Positions 16,230 through 25,144 of a DNA stretch of 64,000 nucleotides are shown here, in pieces (position 1 is the first letter of the stretch; the number at the start of each line of letters is the position of its first letter). The notes under the pieces were generated by a model. The model saw only the letters and a program-made list of their open reading frames with translations, had not been told where the DNA came from and did no database searches. Source of the stretch: Bog-473 sp963840435 (GTDB taxonomy: Bacteria; Actinomycetota; Acidimicrobiia; Acidimicrobiales; RAAP-2); the NCBI GenBank assembly GCA_963840435.1, contig CAWIYY010000012.1, positions 62,001 through 126,000 on the forward strand, in the 5' to 3' direction. A program made the translations under genes and the position numbers.

Positions 16230-17798
16230 TTATCCGGCGGCGATCTCATCTGCGCACCGATAGCCGCTACGGAGCCCACCTTCGATGTAGCCCTGAAAGT
16301 TGATTGAAGTTTGCTCACCCGCAAAATGGAGGTTCGCTTCGCGCTGCCCCTGGATGCCATTGAACCCGGTGTACTGACCGATCTTGAGGTAAGAGTACGC
16401 GCCGAGAATATGTGGATCTCCAGGCGACCAGACGAAGTACGACTGCCCATTGAACGCTGCGTTCACCCCGGGAAACAGGGTATTGAACTGACTCAGAAAG
16501 GCCTCGATCATTGCGGGAGGGGGTTGGCCGACATAGTTGCTCAAGCCGTACGTGGCGCCCCAGTCCTGGGCAGATCGCCCGCCGGGCAGCGCGGCAAGGA
16601 TTCCTGCTTTTCCGGGCTGGTAGTCCGTCGCATCCCACCCACCTTGGACGACGCCATCGCAGTAGCAGTTTCCGGTGGCGTGATCGGAATCGTTCCATAC
16701 GCGTTCGCCGAACTGAAGGAAGAACTTTGAATTGGTACCGAGCGGCTCTTGTTGTATGGCCTGCTGGTGGAGCGGGCTGATCGGGAGTCCCGAGAGGTCC
16801 ACTTGGCGCAACGTGGTGAACGGAAGGGCGAGGACGACGTGATCGGCGATCACGTCGTGGGTAGACGGTCCGCACTCGAACGTGCATTTGAAACCGCTGC
16901 CCGACGCTCGCACGGCGACGAGTTTTTGGTCGAGGTGAAGGACTCCTGAGGGCACCCGGTCGAGGATCCCGTAGATCAGCTGGTCGTTGCCGCCGTGGAT
17001 ATGCCACTTCTCGTTCGCCCCACCGAGTGCGGGGCGGTCCGTCGGTTGGGCACCATTTGGCTTGCTGTCGTCCTGACCGAGCAGGTAGACGAGATTGAGC
17101 GCCGACTGAAGTTCCGGGTCACCACCAAATTCGTCGAGGACGGCGGAGACGCAGAGAGCGCCGAAGTCCGACGCCAATCCACCAGGAATGTAGGTCTCGA
17201 TCCATTCCGATACGGACATCCGGTCGAATTGCTGCCCGCCAGGTGTGTGATTGTTGTAGAGCTGCGGCCATGGTGCTGCTTCGAAAGCGGCCTGATGAAA
17301 CAGCTCCCATCCCCAGTCGTGCCAGTCCTGATTGAGGGACGCTTGCGACCATGCTTCCCCGAAGAAGCTCAGTTGTTCTCGGTGGGGGTGGGTGCCCGGC
17401 GGGTAGGCATCCGTGTTGTCCAGAGTGAGTCCGAAGCTCTGGGCCAGCGCCAGGGTCGTTGTGTGCTCGGGATTGATGAACTCCGCGTGCTCCTCGATCA
17501 GTTGACTGTCGGCAAAGTAATTGCGAAGAGTCCGGATTCGCCCGCCCGGCATCGAGTTGTACTCGTAGACATCGGCATGTCTTCCGTATTGGGTCCAGAG
17601 GCGGTACGCACAGCCGAGACCGGCAATGCCTGAACCAACGATCACACTCCGAGGCTCGGAACGTGAGGTCGTGGCCGCGCGTTCGGCTCTTCGGGAATTC
17701 AGAGTCGGTATTGCGACGGCGGCCGCGGCGCTGTACCCGAGAAATTCGCGGCGAGAGACGCGGGCGGCAAGCACCTGGTCGGCTTCGAGAACTGACAT
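16230..17798 (-). CDS. Tat-exported flavin monoamine oxidase
   Basis: A 522-residue protein with a twin-arginine signal (SRREFLGYS followed by AAAAVAIPTL), then the FAD fingerprint VIVGSGIAGLGCAYRL and the amine-oxidase loop YEYNSMPGGRIRT. The C-terminal FAD motif is LHFAGEQTSINFQGYIEGG. The enzyme oxidises amines or amino acids to imines outside the cell, releasing hydrogen peroxide. I chose ATG 17798, which puts the Arg pair near residue 16; the frame is open to 17963, with another ATG at 17879, but no start has a good ribosome site. It is divergent from the CocE-like gene. Confidence 0.85.
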   Translation of the reverse strand: MSVLEADQVLAARVSRREFLGYSAAAAVAIPTLNSRRAERAATTSRSEPRSVIVGSGIAGLGCAYRLWTQYGRHADVYEYNSMPGGRIRTLRNYFADSQLIEEHAEFINPEHTTTLALAQSFGLTLDNTDAYPPGTHPHREQLSFFGEAWSQASLNQDWHDWGWELFHQAAFEAAPWPQLYNNHTPGGQQFDRMSVSEWIETYIPGGLASDFGALCVSAVLDEFGGDPELQSALNLVYLLGQDDSKPNGAQPTDRPALGGANEKWHIHGGNDQLIYGILDRVPSGVLHLDQKLVAVRASGSGFKCTFECGPSTHDVIADHVVLALPFTTLRQVDLSGLPISPLHQQAIQQEPLGTNSKFFLQFGERVWNDSDHATGNCYCDGVVQGGWDATDYQPGKAGILAALPGGRSAQDWGATYGLSNYVGQPPPAMIEAFLSQFNTLFPGVNAAFNGQSYFVWSPGDPHILGAYSYLKIGQYTGFNGIQGQREANLHFAGEQTSINFQGYIEGGLRSGYRCADEIAAG

Positions 17799-18026
17799 CC
17801 CAGTGGTACGGGCTTGGCGAGACACGGCTTGCGCTCGACGAATGGCACTGCCGGATCCGCTTGGTCCCCATGGGCGCATGGCCTGAAGATAGTGGGTCGA
17901 TGGCTTCTCATGCGGCGTCACACTCTCAAGCCGGTGAGTGAACACGGTGAGGGTCCAGTCCAACGAGACTTGACATAGGGTCTATCCGTCGCCGGCTGCC
18001 GGAAACCCGGTCTTGAAGGGGTCGAC

Positions 18027-19637
18027 ATGCGAGAGCGCACCAACGAAGTCGAGGTCGAGCGGGACGTCAAGGTCACGGTATCGGATGGCACGGTTCTGCT
18101 GGCCGACGTCCACCACCCGGTGGGCATCGACGACGCCCCCACCATCTTGGAACGCACGCCGTACGGCAGGGTCAACTTCGCATCGGCCATGGGCCCGGAG
18201 TTCGCCGCTCGCGGCTATCGCTACGTCCTGCAAGCGTGCCGGGGCACGGACGGTTCGGGCGGCACGCACAGCTACTTCGCCGAAGCGGGGGACGGACGGG
18301 ATACGGCGGACTGGATCGCCTCCCAGCCATGGTTCAACGGCAGCATGGGTAGCTTCGGCGCGAGCTACATGGGCTTCACCCAGTGGGCACTGGCCTCCAC
18401 CAAGCCGCCGTATCTCAAGGCCATGGCCGTCGCCCTGTCGACTTCGGTGCGGGCCTACTCGTGGTACCCGGGAGGCTCGCTGGCCCTCGAGGTGATCATC
18501 CCCTGGGACGCTGGCGCCACCCAGTTCAACAAGCAGGCCACCGCCGTTCCCACCACCGATGTCTCCCCCGAGGGCATCGAGCAGCGCATGGCCGAGCTGA
18601 AGGCGGGCTTCGACCACCTCCCTCTCGGTGAGGTGATCCAACGGCTCACCGGCGTCGACCTGCCGCTCTACCGGGACCAGCTCGCTCACGGCAGCGCCGG
18701 GGATGCCTTTTGGGATCCGGTGAACTTCCGGCCGCTCCTGGAGGAATGGACGGTGCCGACCCTGCTCGTCGACGCCTGGCACGACTACCCGTTGCCCGGC
18801 GTGGTCGAGGACTACGCCGTCCTGCGCACATCGCCCGCTCCCGTGCATCTGCGCATCGGCGCCGGTGGACACCTGGGCGGGGGCGGGGAGGGCGGCATGA
18901 CCGACGCCCCACTGGACTGGTTCGATACCTGGTTGCTGGGCCGGAAGGGACTGCTTCGCTCCACTCCGGTCAAGGTCCACGTGCAGGGCGAAGGCGGTCA
19001 CTGGCGCGACCTGCCGGACTGGCCTCCTCCCTCAGAGCCGACCCGCTGGTACCTCCAGGCCGGGGGTCACCTCGCACCCATGCCGCCGGAGTCAGTGTCG
19101 AAGCCCGACCGCTATCTCTATGACCCCGCCGACCCGACGCCTTCGATGGGCGGCATCGGCATGCTTACCGGCGGCACTGTGGACAACCGGCCTCTCGAGG
19201 CTCGCCCCGACGTCCTCGTCTACACCTCAGACGAGCTGGGCGAGCCGCTCGAACTCGTCGGTCCGGTGGAAGCGGAGCTGCACGTGGGCTCGAGCCTGGA
19301 CCACACGGACTTCTTCGTCCGGGTCTGCGACGTGTCGCCCGACGGCCGGTCCCTCAACGTGTGCGACGGATTACAGCGCTTCGACCCTGCCTCCATCCAC
19401 CGGAACCCCGACGGGACGTTCACGGCGGCGGTGGTCCTCTGGCCAGTCGGTCACACTTTCGCCACCGGTCACCGCCTGCGGGTCCAGGTCTCCAGTGGCG
19501 CCCACCCCGTCTTCGCCCGCAATCTCGGCACCGGAGAACCGCCCGCCACAGCCACCACCCTGCGGCCCGCCAAGCAGGCCGTGTACCACGAGCCGGGTCG
19601 GCTGTCGTGGGTGACTCTCCCGCACTTCTCGGGCTGA
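18027..19637 (+). CDS. CocE/NonD-family hydrolase (X-Pro dipeptidyl-peptidase-like)
   Basis: 536 residues of the CocE/NonD family: an N-terminal alpha/beta hydrolase domain with ERTPYGR, the nucleophile elbow GSFGASYMGF (S113), then a cap and a C-terminal jelly-roll domain (residues about 370-536, EAELHVGSSLDHTDFFVRVC). There is no signal peptide. Family members hydrolyse acyl esters or amides, such as cocaine esterase and glutaryl-7-ACA acylase. Ribosome site GAAGGGG lies before ATG 18027. It stands alone between divergent and convergent neighbours. Confidence 0.9.
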   Translation: MRERTNEVEVERDVKVTVSDGTVLLADVHHPVGIDDAPTILERTPYGRVNFASAMGPEFAARGYRYVLQACRGTDGSGGTHSYFAEAGDGRDTADWIASQPWFNGSMGSFGASYMGFTQWALASTKPPYLKAMAVALSTSVRAYSWYPGGSLALEVIIPWDAGATQFNKQATAVPTTDVSPEGIEQRMAELKAGFDHLPLGEVIQRLTGVDLPLYRDQLAHGSAGDAFWDPVNFRPLLEEWTVPTLLVDAWHDYPLPGVVEDYAVLRTSPAPVHLRIGAGGHLGGGGEGGMTDAPLDWFDTWLLGRKGLLRSTPVKVHVQGEGGHWRDLPDWPPPSEPTRWYLQAGGHLAPMPPESVSKPDRYLYDPADPTPSMGGIGMLTGGTVDNRPLEARPDVLVYTSDELGEPLELVGPVEAELHVGSSLDHTDFFVRVCDVSPDGRSLNVCDGLQRFDPASIHRNPDGTFTAAVVLWPVGHTFATGHRLRVQVSSGAHPVFARNLGTGEPPATATTLRPAKQAVYHEPGRLSWVTLPHFSG

Positions 19638-19682
19638 CATTCCGGGCCACCTGGCGGGTCGGCGGAATCGCTCACCCGGTGC

Positions 19683-21635
19683 TCACGTTCCGCCGAACTC
19701 GTAGTGGGTTCGCTCGACCTGGCGGGTCCACTCCCAGTATTGGTCGAGTGGCCAGGGCGACAGCGTGAAGACCTTGCCGTTGCTGTTCTTGTAGTGGCTG
19801 TGCGAAATGGAAGGATGCGACCACACCAGTTGGGCGATCTCCTTCTGATAGCGATCGGCGTAGTCGTCGTGCGCCTGAGGCGTGACCTCGGTCCAGAGTG
19901 CACCCGATCCGAGGGTTTCCTTGATGGCCTCCAAGGCGTAGTGCACCTGGAATTCGGCGTGGTAGAAGATGCTGGCGCCAAAGGCCAGGTTTGTTCCTGG
20001 ACCATAGATACAGAACAAGTTGGGGAAGTTCGGCATCGTGATACCGAGGTAAGCCGTGGGCTCGTCCCCCCACTGGTCCTTGAGCGAGACGCCGCGCCGA
20101 CCCACGACGTTCATCGACCCCAGAAACTCGTTGTGCCGAAATCCGGTCGCGTAGCAGATGATGTCAGCCGGGACGTGACGTCCGTCCACCGTCACGATTC
20201 CGTCGGAGACCACCCTCTCGATGCCGGTTCGGATGAGCTCGACGTTGGGCATCTGCAGACAACGCAACCAGGTGCCGTCGTCCTGCAGGATGCGCTTCCC
20301 TGTGGCGGGGTAGTCGGGCACGACCTTGTCGAGCAAGTCTGGGTTGTCGCCGACGATGCCGCGCATCCAGCCCACCAACGCAGCGGCACGTCTCGCGTTG
20401 AGTGCATTGACCGATTGGTTGGTCGAGTCGGTGTAGTCGGGGTCGATGCGATACACCTCCATCCCCGCCGAGAGTCCGGCGAACGTCATGACGAACCGAT
20501 ACCACCGTCCATAGAAGGGAAGATGCCGCAGCGCCCAGGCGTCGCCCGGTGGCACCTGCGTGTGATACAGCCGGTTGGGCAGGATCCATTGGGCCGTGCG
20601 CTGGAAGACACTGAGCTCTGCGACTTCGGAAGCGATACTCGGGCCGATCTGGAAACCACTCGCACCAGCGCCAACCAGCGCGAATTGGCTGCCTCGGATT
20701 TCGAGGTCATCGGGCCAGCGCGATGAGTGGAACGACGGCCCAGAGAAACTGTCCATGCCCGGGATCTCGGGCAGCCGTGGCGTGTTGAGCGAGCCAACGG
20801 CACTGATCACGAAACGTGCCTCGACGACTCGCTCAAGGCCACCGGATTCGCGCGCAGTTACGCACCACAAGTCCCTATCCTCGTCCCACACCAGTTCAGT
20901 GATCGTGGTGTCGAAGCGGCAATGCTGCCTAAGGTCGTATTTGTCGACCACTGTCTCGAAATAGGCGCGTAGTTCCGGCTGCTGGCAGTAGTACTCGCTC
21001 CACTGCTCCGCCGGCTCGAACGAGAAACAGTACTGATGGCTCCCGACATCGACACGTGCGCCGGGGTAGCGGTTTTCCCACCACGTGCCACCCGGACCCG
21101 CGTTCTTGTCCAGGATCACGAAAGGAAGGCCCGCCTGCTTGAGGCGGATGCCGGCCAGGATCCCGCCCATGCCACAACCGATCACGATGACGGGCGTCGC
21201 GACCTGCTGGGAAGCCGAGATCGTGTGACCCCAGCGGATCTGCCCACTGTCCGCACCTTCGAACTGCAAGTCGTCGAAGAGAAGGCCTGCCAGGCGATCC
21301 TCGACTTGGCGACGGCCGAGGAAGCTCATCATCTCCAGCAAGAGGTCCCGAGACAGGTCCACCGGGACACATCCTCCATCGCGATATGCAGCGATCACCG
21401 GAATCGCCCGGCTGCGCACCTCCGCCATGTCCTCTTCCGACATTGCGCCCTGGATGTCCAGCGACATGCCCACGTTCGGTTGGATGTCTCCTCGTATCCA
21501 TGAGGGGTCGCCGCTCATGTGTACCAGCGAGCACATCAGCGCCGGAACGCTGACCTCTTGGAGGGCACGGGCGATGGCCTCGTCGTCTTCCTCGAATGGC
21601 TCTCCGGCGAAGCGATTCCTCGTCACGGACGACAT
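19683..21635 (-). CDS. Baeyer-Villiger flavin monooxygenase, HAPMO-like
   Basis: 650 residues. After an N-terminal extension of about 145 residues come the first Rossmann fold (VIVIGCGMGGILAG, residues 149-162), GGTWWENRYPGARVD (182-196), the Baeyer-Villiger fingerprint FSGPSFHSSRWP (297-308) and the NADPH fold (LVGAGASGFQIG). Such enzymes insert oxygen beside a ketone to give an ester. The long N-terminal extension resembles 4-hydroxyacetophenone monooxygenase. The start is taken at ATG 21635; the frame is open further upstream through the SDR gene in another frame. It is downstream of SDR and VOC genes on the same strand, so the trio probably handles one ketone substrate. Confidence 0.88.
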   Translation of the reverse strand: MSSVTRNRFAGEPFEEDDEAIARALQEVSVPALMCSLVHMSGDPSWIRGDIQPNVGMSLDIQGAMSEEDMAEVRSRAIPVIAAYRDGGCVPVDLSRDLLLEMMSFLGRRQVEDRLAGLLFDDLQFEGADSGQIRWGHTISASQQVATPVIVIGCGMGGILAGIRLKQAGLPFVILDKNAGPGGTWWENRYPGARVDVGSHQYCFSFEPAEQWSEYYCQQPELRAYFETVVDKYDLRQHCRFDTTITELVWDEDRDLWCVTARESGGLERVVEARFVISAVGSLNTPRLPEIPGMDSFSGPSFHSSRWPDDLEIRGSQFALVGAGASGFQIGPSIASEVAELSVFQRTAQWILPNRLYHTQVPPGDAWALRHLPFYGRWYRFVMTFAGLSAGMEVYRIDPDYTDSTNQSVNALNARRAAALVGWMRGIVGDNPDLLDKVVPDYPATGKRILQDDGTWLRCLQMPNVELIRTGIERVVSDGIVTVDGRHVPADIICYATGFRHNEFLGSMNVVGRRGVSLKDQWGDEPTAYLGITMPNFPNLFCIYGPGTNLAFGASIFYHAEFQVHYALEAIKETLGSGALWTEVTPQAHDDYADRYQKEIAQLVWSHPSISHSHYKNSNGKVFTLSPWPLDQYWEWTRQVERTHYEFGGT

Positions 21636-21744
21636 CCTCGCCGTTCGGACTTTGGGGCGCAATCGGCCTTCATGGAAATCCGGAGGTTCATCGGGGCTTC
21701 CGCCGTCCATGTGGTCGTCACCACAGTGCAGGGATGGCGGCCGA

Positions 21745-21890
21745 TCAGGGACGCAGCTGTGGTGTCGGGTCGGCTTCGGAGTCGATGGCGTGCAGGATGC
21801 GGTCGACGATGATCCCCAATCGACTCGCCTGGGCGGTGGAGAGTGCATCGAAGAGATGGACAGCCAGGAGTGTCGCTCCGCGCCGTCCAC
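21745..21890 (-). pseudogene. possible tail of a lost regulator gene
   Basis: Between the SDR and monooxygenase genes, a short minus-strand frame of about 48 codons ends in a stop at 21745. It reads LLAVHLFDALSTAQASRLGI then IVDRILHAIDSEADP with G or C in most third codon positions, like a helical C-terminal tail (perhaps of a MarR-type regulator). There is no start or ribosome site. Confidence 0.35.
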
Positions 21891-21901
21891 AGGTCTTCGA
21901 G

Positions 21902-22714
21902 TCAGTGTGCCGAGTCGTGGTCGGGTGACATGCCCGCGAAGGGGGCCATGCCCGCCAACTTCCCGCCGTCGATTGGTATGGTCGCACCGGTGATGAAGCT
22001 GGCTTGATCGGAGCACAGCCAGACCACCGCGTCGGCGACCTCCTCGGGGCGTCCGATCCTCCGCATCGGAAGGGCTTGCGCGGCCCGCTGTTGCATCTCG
22101 AGTCCGGCTCGCTGCAATGTCTCGGTGAGAATCGGCCCAGGGGCGAGGGCATTGACGCGTACCCCTTGATCGGCGTACTCGAGCGCAGCGCAACGGGTCA
22201 GACCGACGACACCGTGCTTGGCCGAGACGTATCCAGCCAACCCGCCGACCGCCTCGATGCCGGCCGTCGATCCCATGTTGACGATCGCGCCCCCTCCGGA
22301 GTCGAGCATGGCGCGGATCTCGAACTTCATGGACAGGAACACGCTGCGAAGCGTCGCGGAGATGGCACTGTCGTAGGAATCGATGGGGAGGTCCGCCATT
22401 CGGGTCGGCGCCTGGCCGCCACCCGCCGCGTTGTTGCATGCGACATCGAGCCGACCGAATCGCTGCACGGCCGCGTCGATCAACGCTTCGATGGCTCGGG
22501 CATCGCCGACGTCCGTGGGGACCACCAAGGTTTTTCCACCTGCCCCCTCGATCTCGCTGGCCAGGGCCCCGAGCGCCGCCTCGTTGCGGGCAGCCAGGAC
22601 GACGGACGCGCCGGCCCGGCTGAAGGCTCGGGCGCAGGCGGCGCCGATACCGCGGCTGGCACCGGTCACGAGCGCCACGCGCCCATCCAGGGCGCTCTTC
22701 GAATCGGTCGTCAT
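21902..22714 (-). CDS. SDR-family NAD(P)-dependent oxidoreductase
   Basis: 270 residues of a classical short-chain dehydrogenase: VTGASRGIGAACARAF (coenzyme loop), CNNAAGGG, catalytic Ser in NMGSTAG and YVSAK (Tyr-x3-Lys), then PGPILTETL. Such enzymes interconvert alcohols and ketones with NAD(P)H. ATG 22714 overlaps the stop of the VOC-NTF2 gene (ATGA), so the two are translationally coupled. Upstream of the monooxygenase, it could supply or use a ketone for that enzyme. Confidence 0.92.
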   Translation of the reverse strand: MTTDSKSALDGRVALVTGASRGIGAACARAFSRAGASVVLAARNEAALGALASEIEGAGGKTLVVPTDVGDARAIEALIDAAVQRFGRLDVACNNAAGGGQAPTRMADLPIDSYDSAISATLRSVFLSMKFEIRAMLDSGGGAIVNMGSTAGIEAVGGLAGYVSAKHGVVGLTRCAALEYADQGVRVNALAPGPILTETLQRAGLEMQQRAAQALPMRRIGRPEEVADAVVWLCSDQASFITGATIPIDGGKLAGMAPFAGMSPDHDSAH

Positions 22715-23460
22715 GACGTCACTGTCTTCGGGTTCAGGGGACCGATGTGGCATGACGCGATCTGCCAACGGCCACTGCATCGGGTAGCCGCGAAGCTGAT
22801 CCGATACCGACCGCTGCTGTCAGTGTCGTTGAAGGTGGCTTGTTGGTCGAGTACGCCGACTACGACCGCGCTGGAGCCGTGGCCGCGGACCTGCAGGTCG
22901 GCGAAGGAGAGTGCTTGGTTGTGCAGCCCGCCAGCGAATCGGCCAAGCCACGCAGCCTTGTCGAGGACAAAGCCCACCGGGCCGATGCCGCGAAACTCCT
23001 CGGCGAGGAGCTCGTCGAGCCGGCCGAGGTCACCATCGATCTCGGCCGAGGCCCAGTCGCTCGCCACCTCATGGATCTCGCGGTCGACCTGGTCTTCGGG
23101 CGTCTCGATCAGCTCCATCAGATTCTCGTCGGGATCGTCGAAATAGAACCCGCGCCGCCCATCGCGCTCGTAGACCTTTCCTTCGTTGCTCCGATCTGGT
23201 CGGGCATAGATCGTCAGACCTCGTGCGAGCACGCGGGCGTAGGCCTCGTCGAACCGGGCCGGACTCACGGTAAAGGCGTAGTGGTGCGGCAACACCGTGC
23301 GCACGGTCATGAAGTCGAGCATCACGTCGTTGTCGGTCACGATCGGCGTGAAGTGCGCCGGGTGATCGGGCCCAGACACGCCGAGGATGGCGGCGAGGAA
23401 CTGAGCCGATGCGAGGTTGTCGCTTGCCTGCACGATGGTGTGATCGAGTTGCACTGCCAT
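22711..23460 (-). CDS. VOC (glyoxalase-type) domain fused to an NTF2/SnoaL-like domain
   Basis: 249 residues with two domains. Residues about 1-125 are a vicinal-oxygen-chelate module (MAVQLDHTIVQASDNLASAQ, DHPAHFTPI, GFYFDDPDENLMELIE, with likely metal ligands H7 and the Glu of MELIE). Residues about 126-249 form an NTF2/SnoaL-like fold (REIHEVASDWASAEIDGDLG, GRYRISFAATRCSGRWQI). GGAGG lies seven bases before ATG 23460. It is the first gene of a probable operon with SDR and monooxygenase, driven by a consensus promoter shared with the divergent MarR gene. The fusion is unusual; see findings. Confidence 0.82.
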   Translation of the reverse strand: MAVQLDHTIVQASDNLASAQFLAAILGVSGPDHPAHFTPIVTDNDVMLDFMTVRTVLPHHYAFTVSPARFDEAYARVLARGLTIYARPDRSNEGKVYERDGRRGFYFDDPDENLMELIETPEDQVDREIHEVASDWASAEIDGDLGRLDELLAEEFRGIGPVGFVLDKAAWLGRFAGGLHNQALSFADLQVRGHGSSAVVVGVLDQQATFNDTDSSGRYRISFAATRCSGRWQIASCHIGPLNPKTVTS

Positions 23461-23490
23461 AGTGGCCTCCGTTCACCGGGTTCACCCAGA

Positions 23491-23519
23491 ACGATAGATC
23501 ACGAATGCTTAGAAGTCAA
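23491..23519 (-). promoter_or_regulatory. promoter of the VOC-SDR operon
   Basis: Minus strand -35 TTGACT (23514-23519) and -10 TATCGT (23491-23496) with a 17-base spacer, about 30 bases before ATG 23460. The -35 box lies in one arm of a direct repeat that probably binds the MarR protein. Confidence 0.65.
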
Positions 23520-23537
23520 ATGGTTAGAGATCAAATG
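23509..23537 (+). repeat. 14-bp direct repeat in the MarR/VOC intergenic region
   Basis: TTAGAAGTCAAATG (23509-23522) and TTAGAGATCAAATG (23524-23537) match at 12 of 14 positions and are spaced by one base. They overlap the leftward -35 box and lie just before the MarR gene, which makes them a candidate operator. Confidence 0.6.
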
Positions 23538-23557
23538 AATGTGCTACAGTCGGAGGC

Positions 23558-23986
23558 ATGGAGAGGCCGACGCAAGAGCCCATCGGGCGAGACCTTGCCC
23601 GCACGGCCAAGGTGGTGGGCCAGCAGTTCGACGCAGTCCTCGCCGCAGAGGGGGGGAACCAAGCCACCTGGATGGTGTTCATCGCACTCAAGACGCATCC
23701 CGGTGCCAATCAGCGCGAGGTCGCCCGGGCCGCAGGGATCCAGGGCGCCACGCTCACCCACCACCTCAACTCAATGGAGGAGGAGGGTTTGGTGACCCGG
23801 CGCCGTGATCCCGCCAACCGACGTATGCATGTGCTGGAGCTGACCGACCAGGGCGAGGCGGTCTTCGAGCGATTGGCGAAAGTGGCGATTGCGTTCGATG
23901 GTCATCTCCGCGCCGGAATCTCAGAGCGCGACCTCACCACCGCACGGCGCGTCTTTGCCCAGCTCCGGGAGAACGCCGACCCTTGA
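23558..23986 (+). CDS. MarR-family transcriptional regulator
   Basis: 142 residues, all in a MarR winged-helix fold: QREVARAAGIQGATLTHHLN (recognition helix), MEEEGLVTRRRDPANRRMHV (wing) and the C-terminal dimer helices. A CGGAGG ribosome site (23551-23556) directly precedes ATG 23558. It is divergent from the VOC-SDR-monooxygenase genes and almost certainly represses them until a phenolic or similar ligand binds. The direct repeat described separately is its likely site. Confidence 0.9.
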   Translation: MERPTQEPIGRDLARTAKVVGQQFDAVLAAEGGNQATWMVFIALKTHPGANQREVARAAGIQGATLTHHLNSMEEEGLVTRRRDPANRRMHVLELTDQGEAVFERLAKVAIAFDGHLRAGISERDLTTARRVFAQLRENADP

Positions 23987-24132
23987 GTTGCCTGGCCGAG
24001 CCGGCTCACCATCCGCAGCCGCGTCGTCGGAGACACGGTGCCTGCCGATCATGACGCATCACCGTTTGAGCCGGCCGCAGGACGTGTCTGGGGGCATGGC
24101 ACGAGGGCGGGATGCCCCATCCGACTGCACAA

Positions 24133-24828
24133 TTAGGGACCTTGTGGAATGAGCGCAGCGCAGATGAACTCGATGACCGTGCGCCGTACGGCGTCGTCGT
24201 CATAGAGCGTGGAGTCCCGTCCCTCATGCCGGTGCCAGGCGAACCATGACACCGACTCCGTCACCACTCGGGCCGCGACTTCAGCGTCGGGCATCGATCG
24301 CATCAGGCCCTCCGCCATGCGGCGCTGGAGATAGGTGCCGAGCTCTTCGAACGTCCCGGCCCGGGCCAGGCCAAACCACGCAGCCTCCAGGTCTGGCATC
24401 TCCAAGGCACAGCGCTCAATGACCGCGATCACCGGCCAGTACCGATCGATGAGGGCATAGCGCTCTTCGACGATCTCCCGCAGCTCCTGAGCGACGTCAA
24501 CCGGCGCCTCCTCGGCGAGGGCCGCGCCGATGCGGGGCATCTGCACCTGGGCGAGTCCCGTCTCAAGAACGGCGAGCGTCTCTCCTGGACTCGGAGTGGC
24601 TATCGGAAGGTCAGGGAGTCGCTCCGACACCATCTCGAACCAGTGCAGGAATACCAAATGGAACAGTGCGTCTTTGGACTCCACGTAGGTGAAGAGGGAA
24701 CCCGTCGACATGCCCGCCTTCGCTGCCACTTCGGCCGTCTTCGTCCCCCGATAGCCGAGGCGTCCGAAGTCCTCCGTGGCCGCCTTGGCAAGGTCTGCGA
24801 GACGCTGACCTGGTGTTGCCCGAGGCAT
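24133..24828 (-). CDS. TetR-family regulator of the ABC export operon
   Basis: 231 residues with a TetR N-terminal HTH (QRLADLAKAATEDFGRLGYR, TKTAEVAAKAGMSTGSLFTY) and a long ligand domain. The ATG at 24828 has no ribosome site; its -10 box TATTCT lies seven bases before, so the mRNA appears leaderless. Just upstream is a perfect 23-bp palindrome (24843-24865) that also covers the promoter of the rightward ABC genes. The natural reading is that this protein represses itself and the exporter. Confidence 0.9.
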   Translation of the reverse strand: MPRATPGQRLADLAKAATEDFGRLGYRGTKTAEVAAKAGMSTGSLFTYVESKDALFHLVFLHWFEMVSERLPDLPIATPSPGETLAVLETGLAQVQMPRIGAALAEEAPVDVAQELREIVEERYALIDRYWPVIAVIERCALEMPDLEAAWFGLARAGTFEELGTYLQRRMAEGLMRSMPDAEVAARVVTESVSWFAWHRHEGRDSTLYDDDAVRRTVIEFICAALIPQGP

Positions 24829-24835
24829 GTCTGAA

Positions 24836-24873
24836 AGAATATATTGACTGAGTCACTCAGTCAATGCTACTCT
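24836..24873. promoter_or_regulatory. perfect 23-bp palindromic operator with divergent promoters
   Basis: The half-site ATTGACTGAGT at 24843-24853 is inverted exactly at 24855-24865 around one C. Each half contains TTGACT used as a -35 box. Leftward it pairs with TATTCT at 24836-24841 (17-base spacer), and rightward with TACTCT at 24868-24873 (18-base spacer). A TetR dimer bound here would block both promoters. Confidence 0.8.
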
Positions 24874-25144
24874 CGACAGTGGTCTCGATAAGTGAGGAGC
24901 TCGGATCGATGCCAAACCACTCGGCAACGCTGATCACAGCAGGTCAAGACCACATGCTCCCGGCTGAGCGGTTGCGTTGGAAGGCTGTTCAACCCGGGAC
25001 GCGTGGCCGTGAGCCGCATCAACTGGTCGATGTGTATCGGGGCAGTTGGGGTGTTGAGGTATCTTGCGCCAATCCCGCGGCGCGGCCAATCCGAGTGGGT
25101 GCCTGCCGGTGGTACTCGACACCACCTCCGGGGCGTACAACACC

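Noticed and set aside
19683..22439. 918-codon minus frame as one long monooxygenase
   Set aside because: The upstream part is antisense-like in the SDR gene; family similarity begins near 21635.
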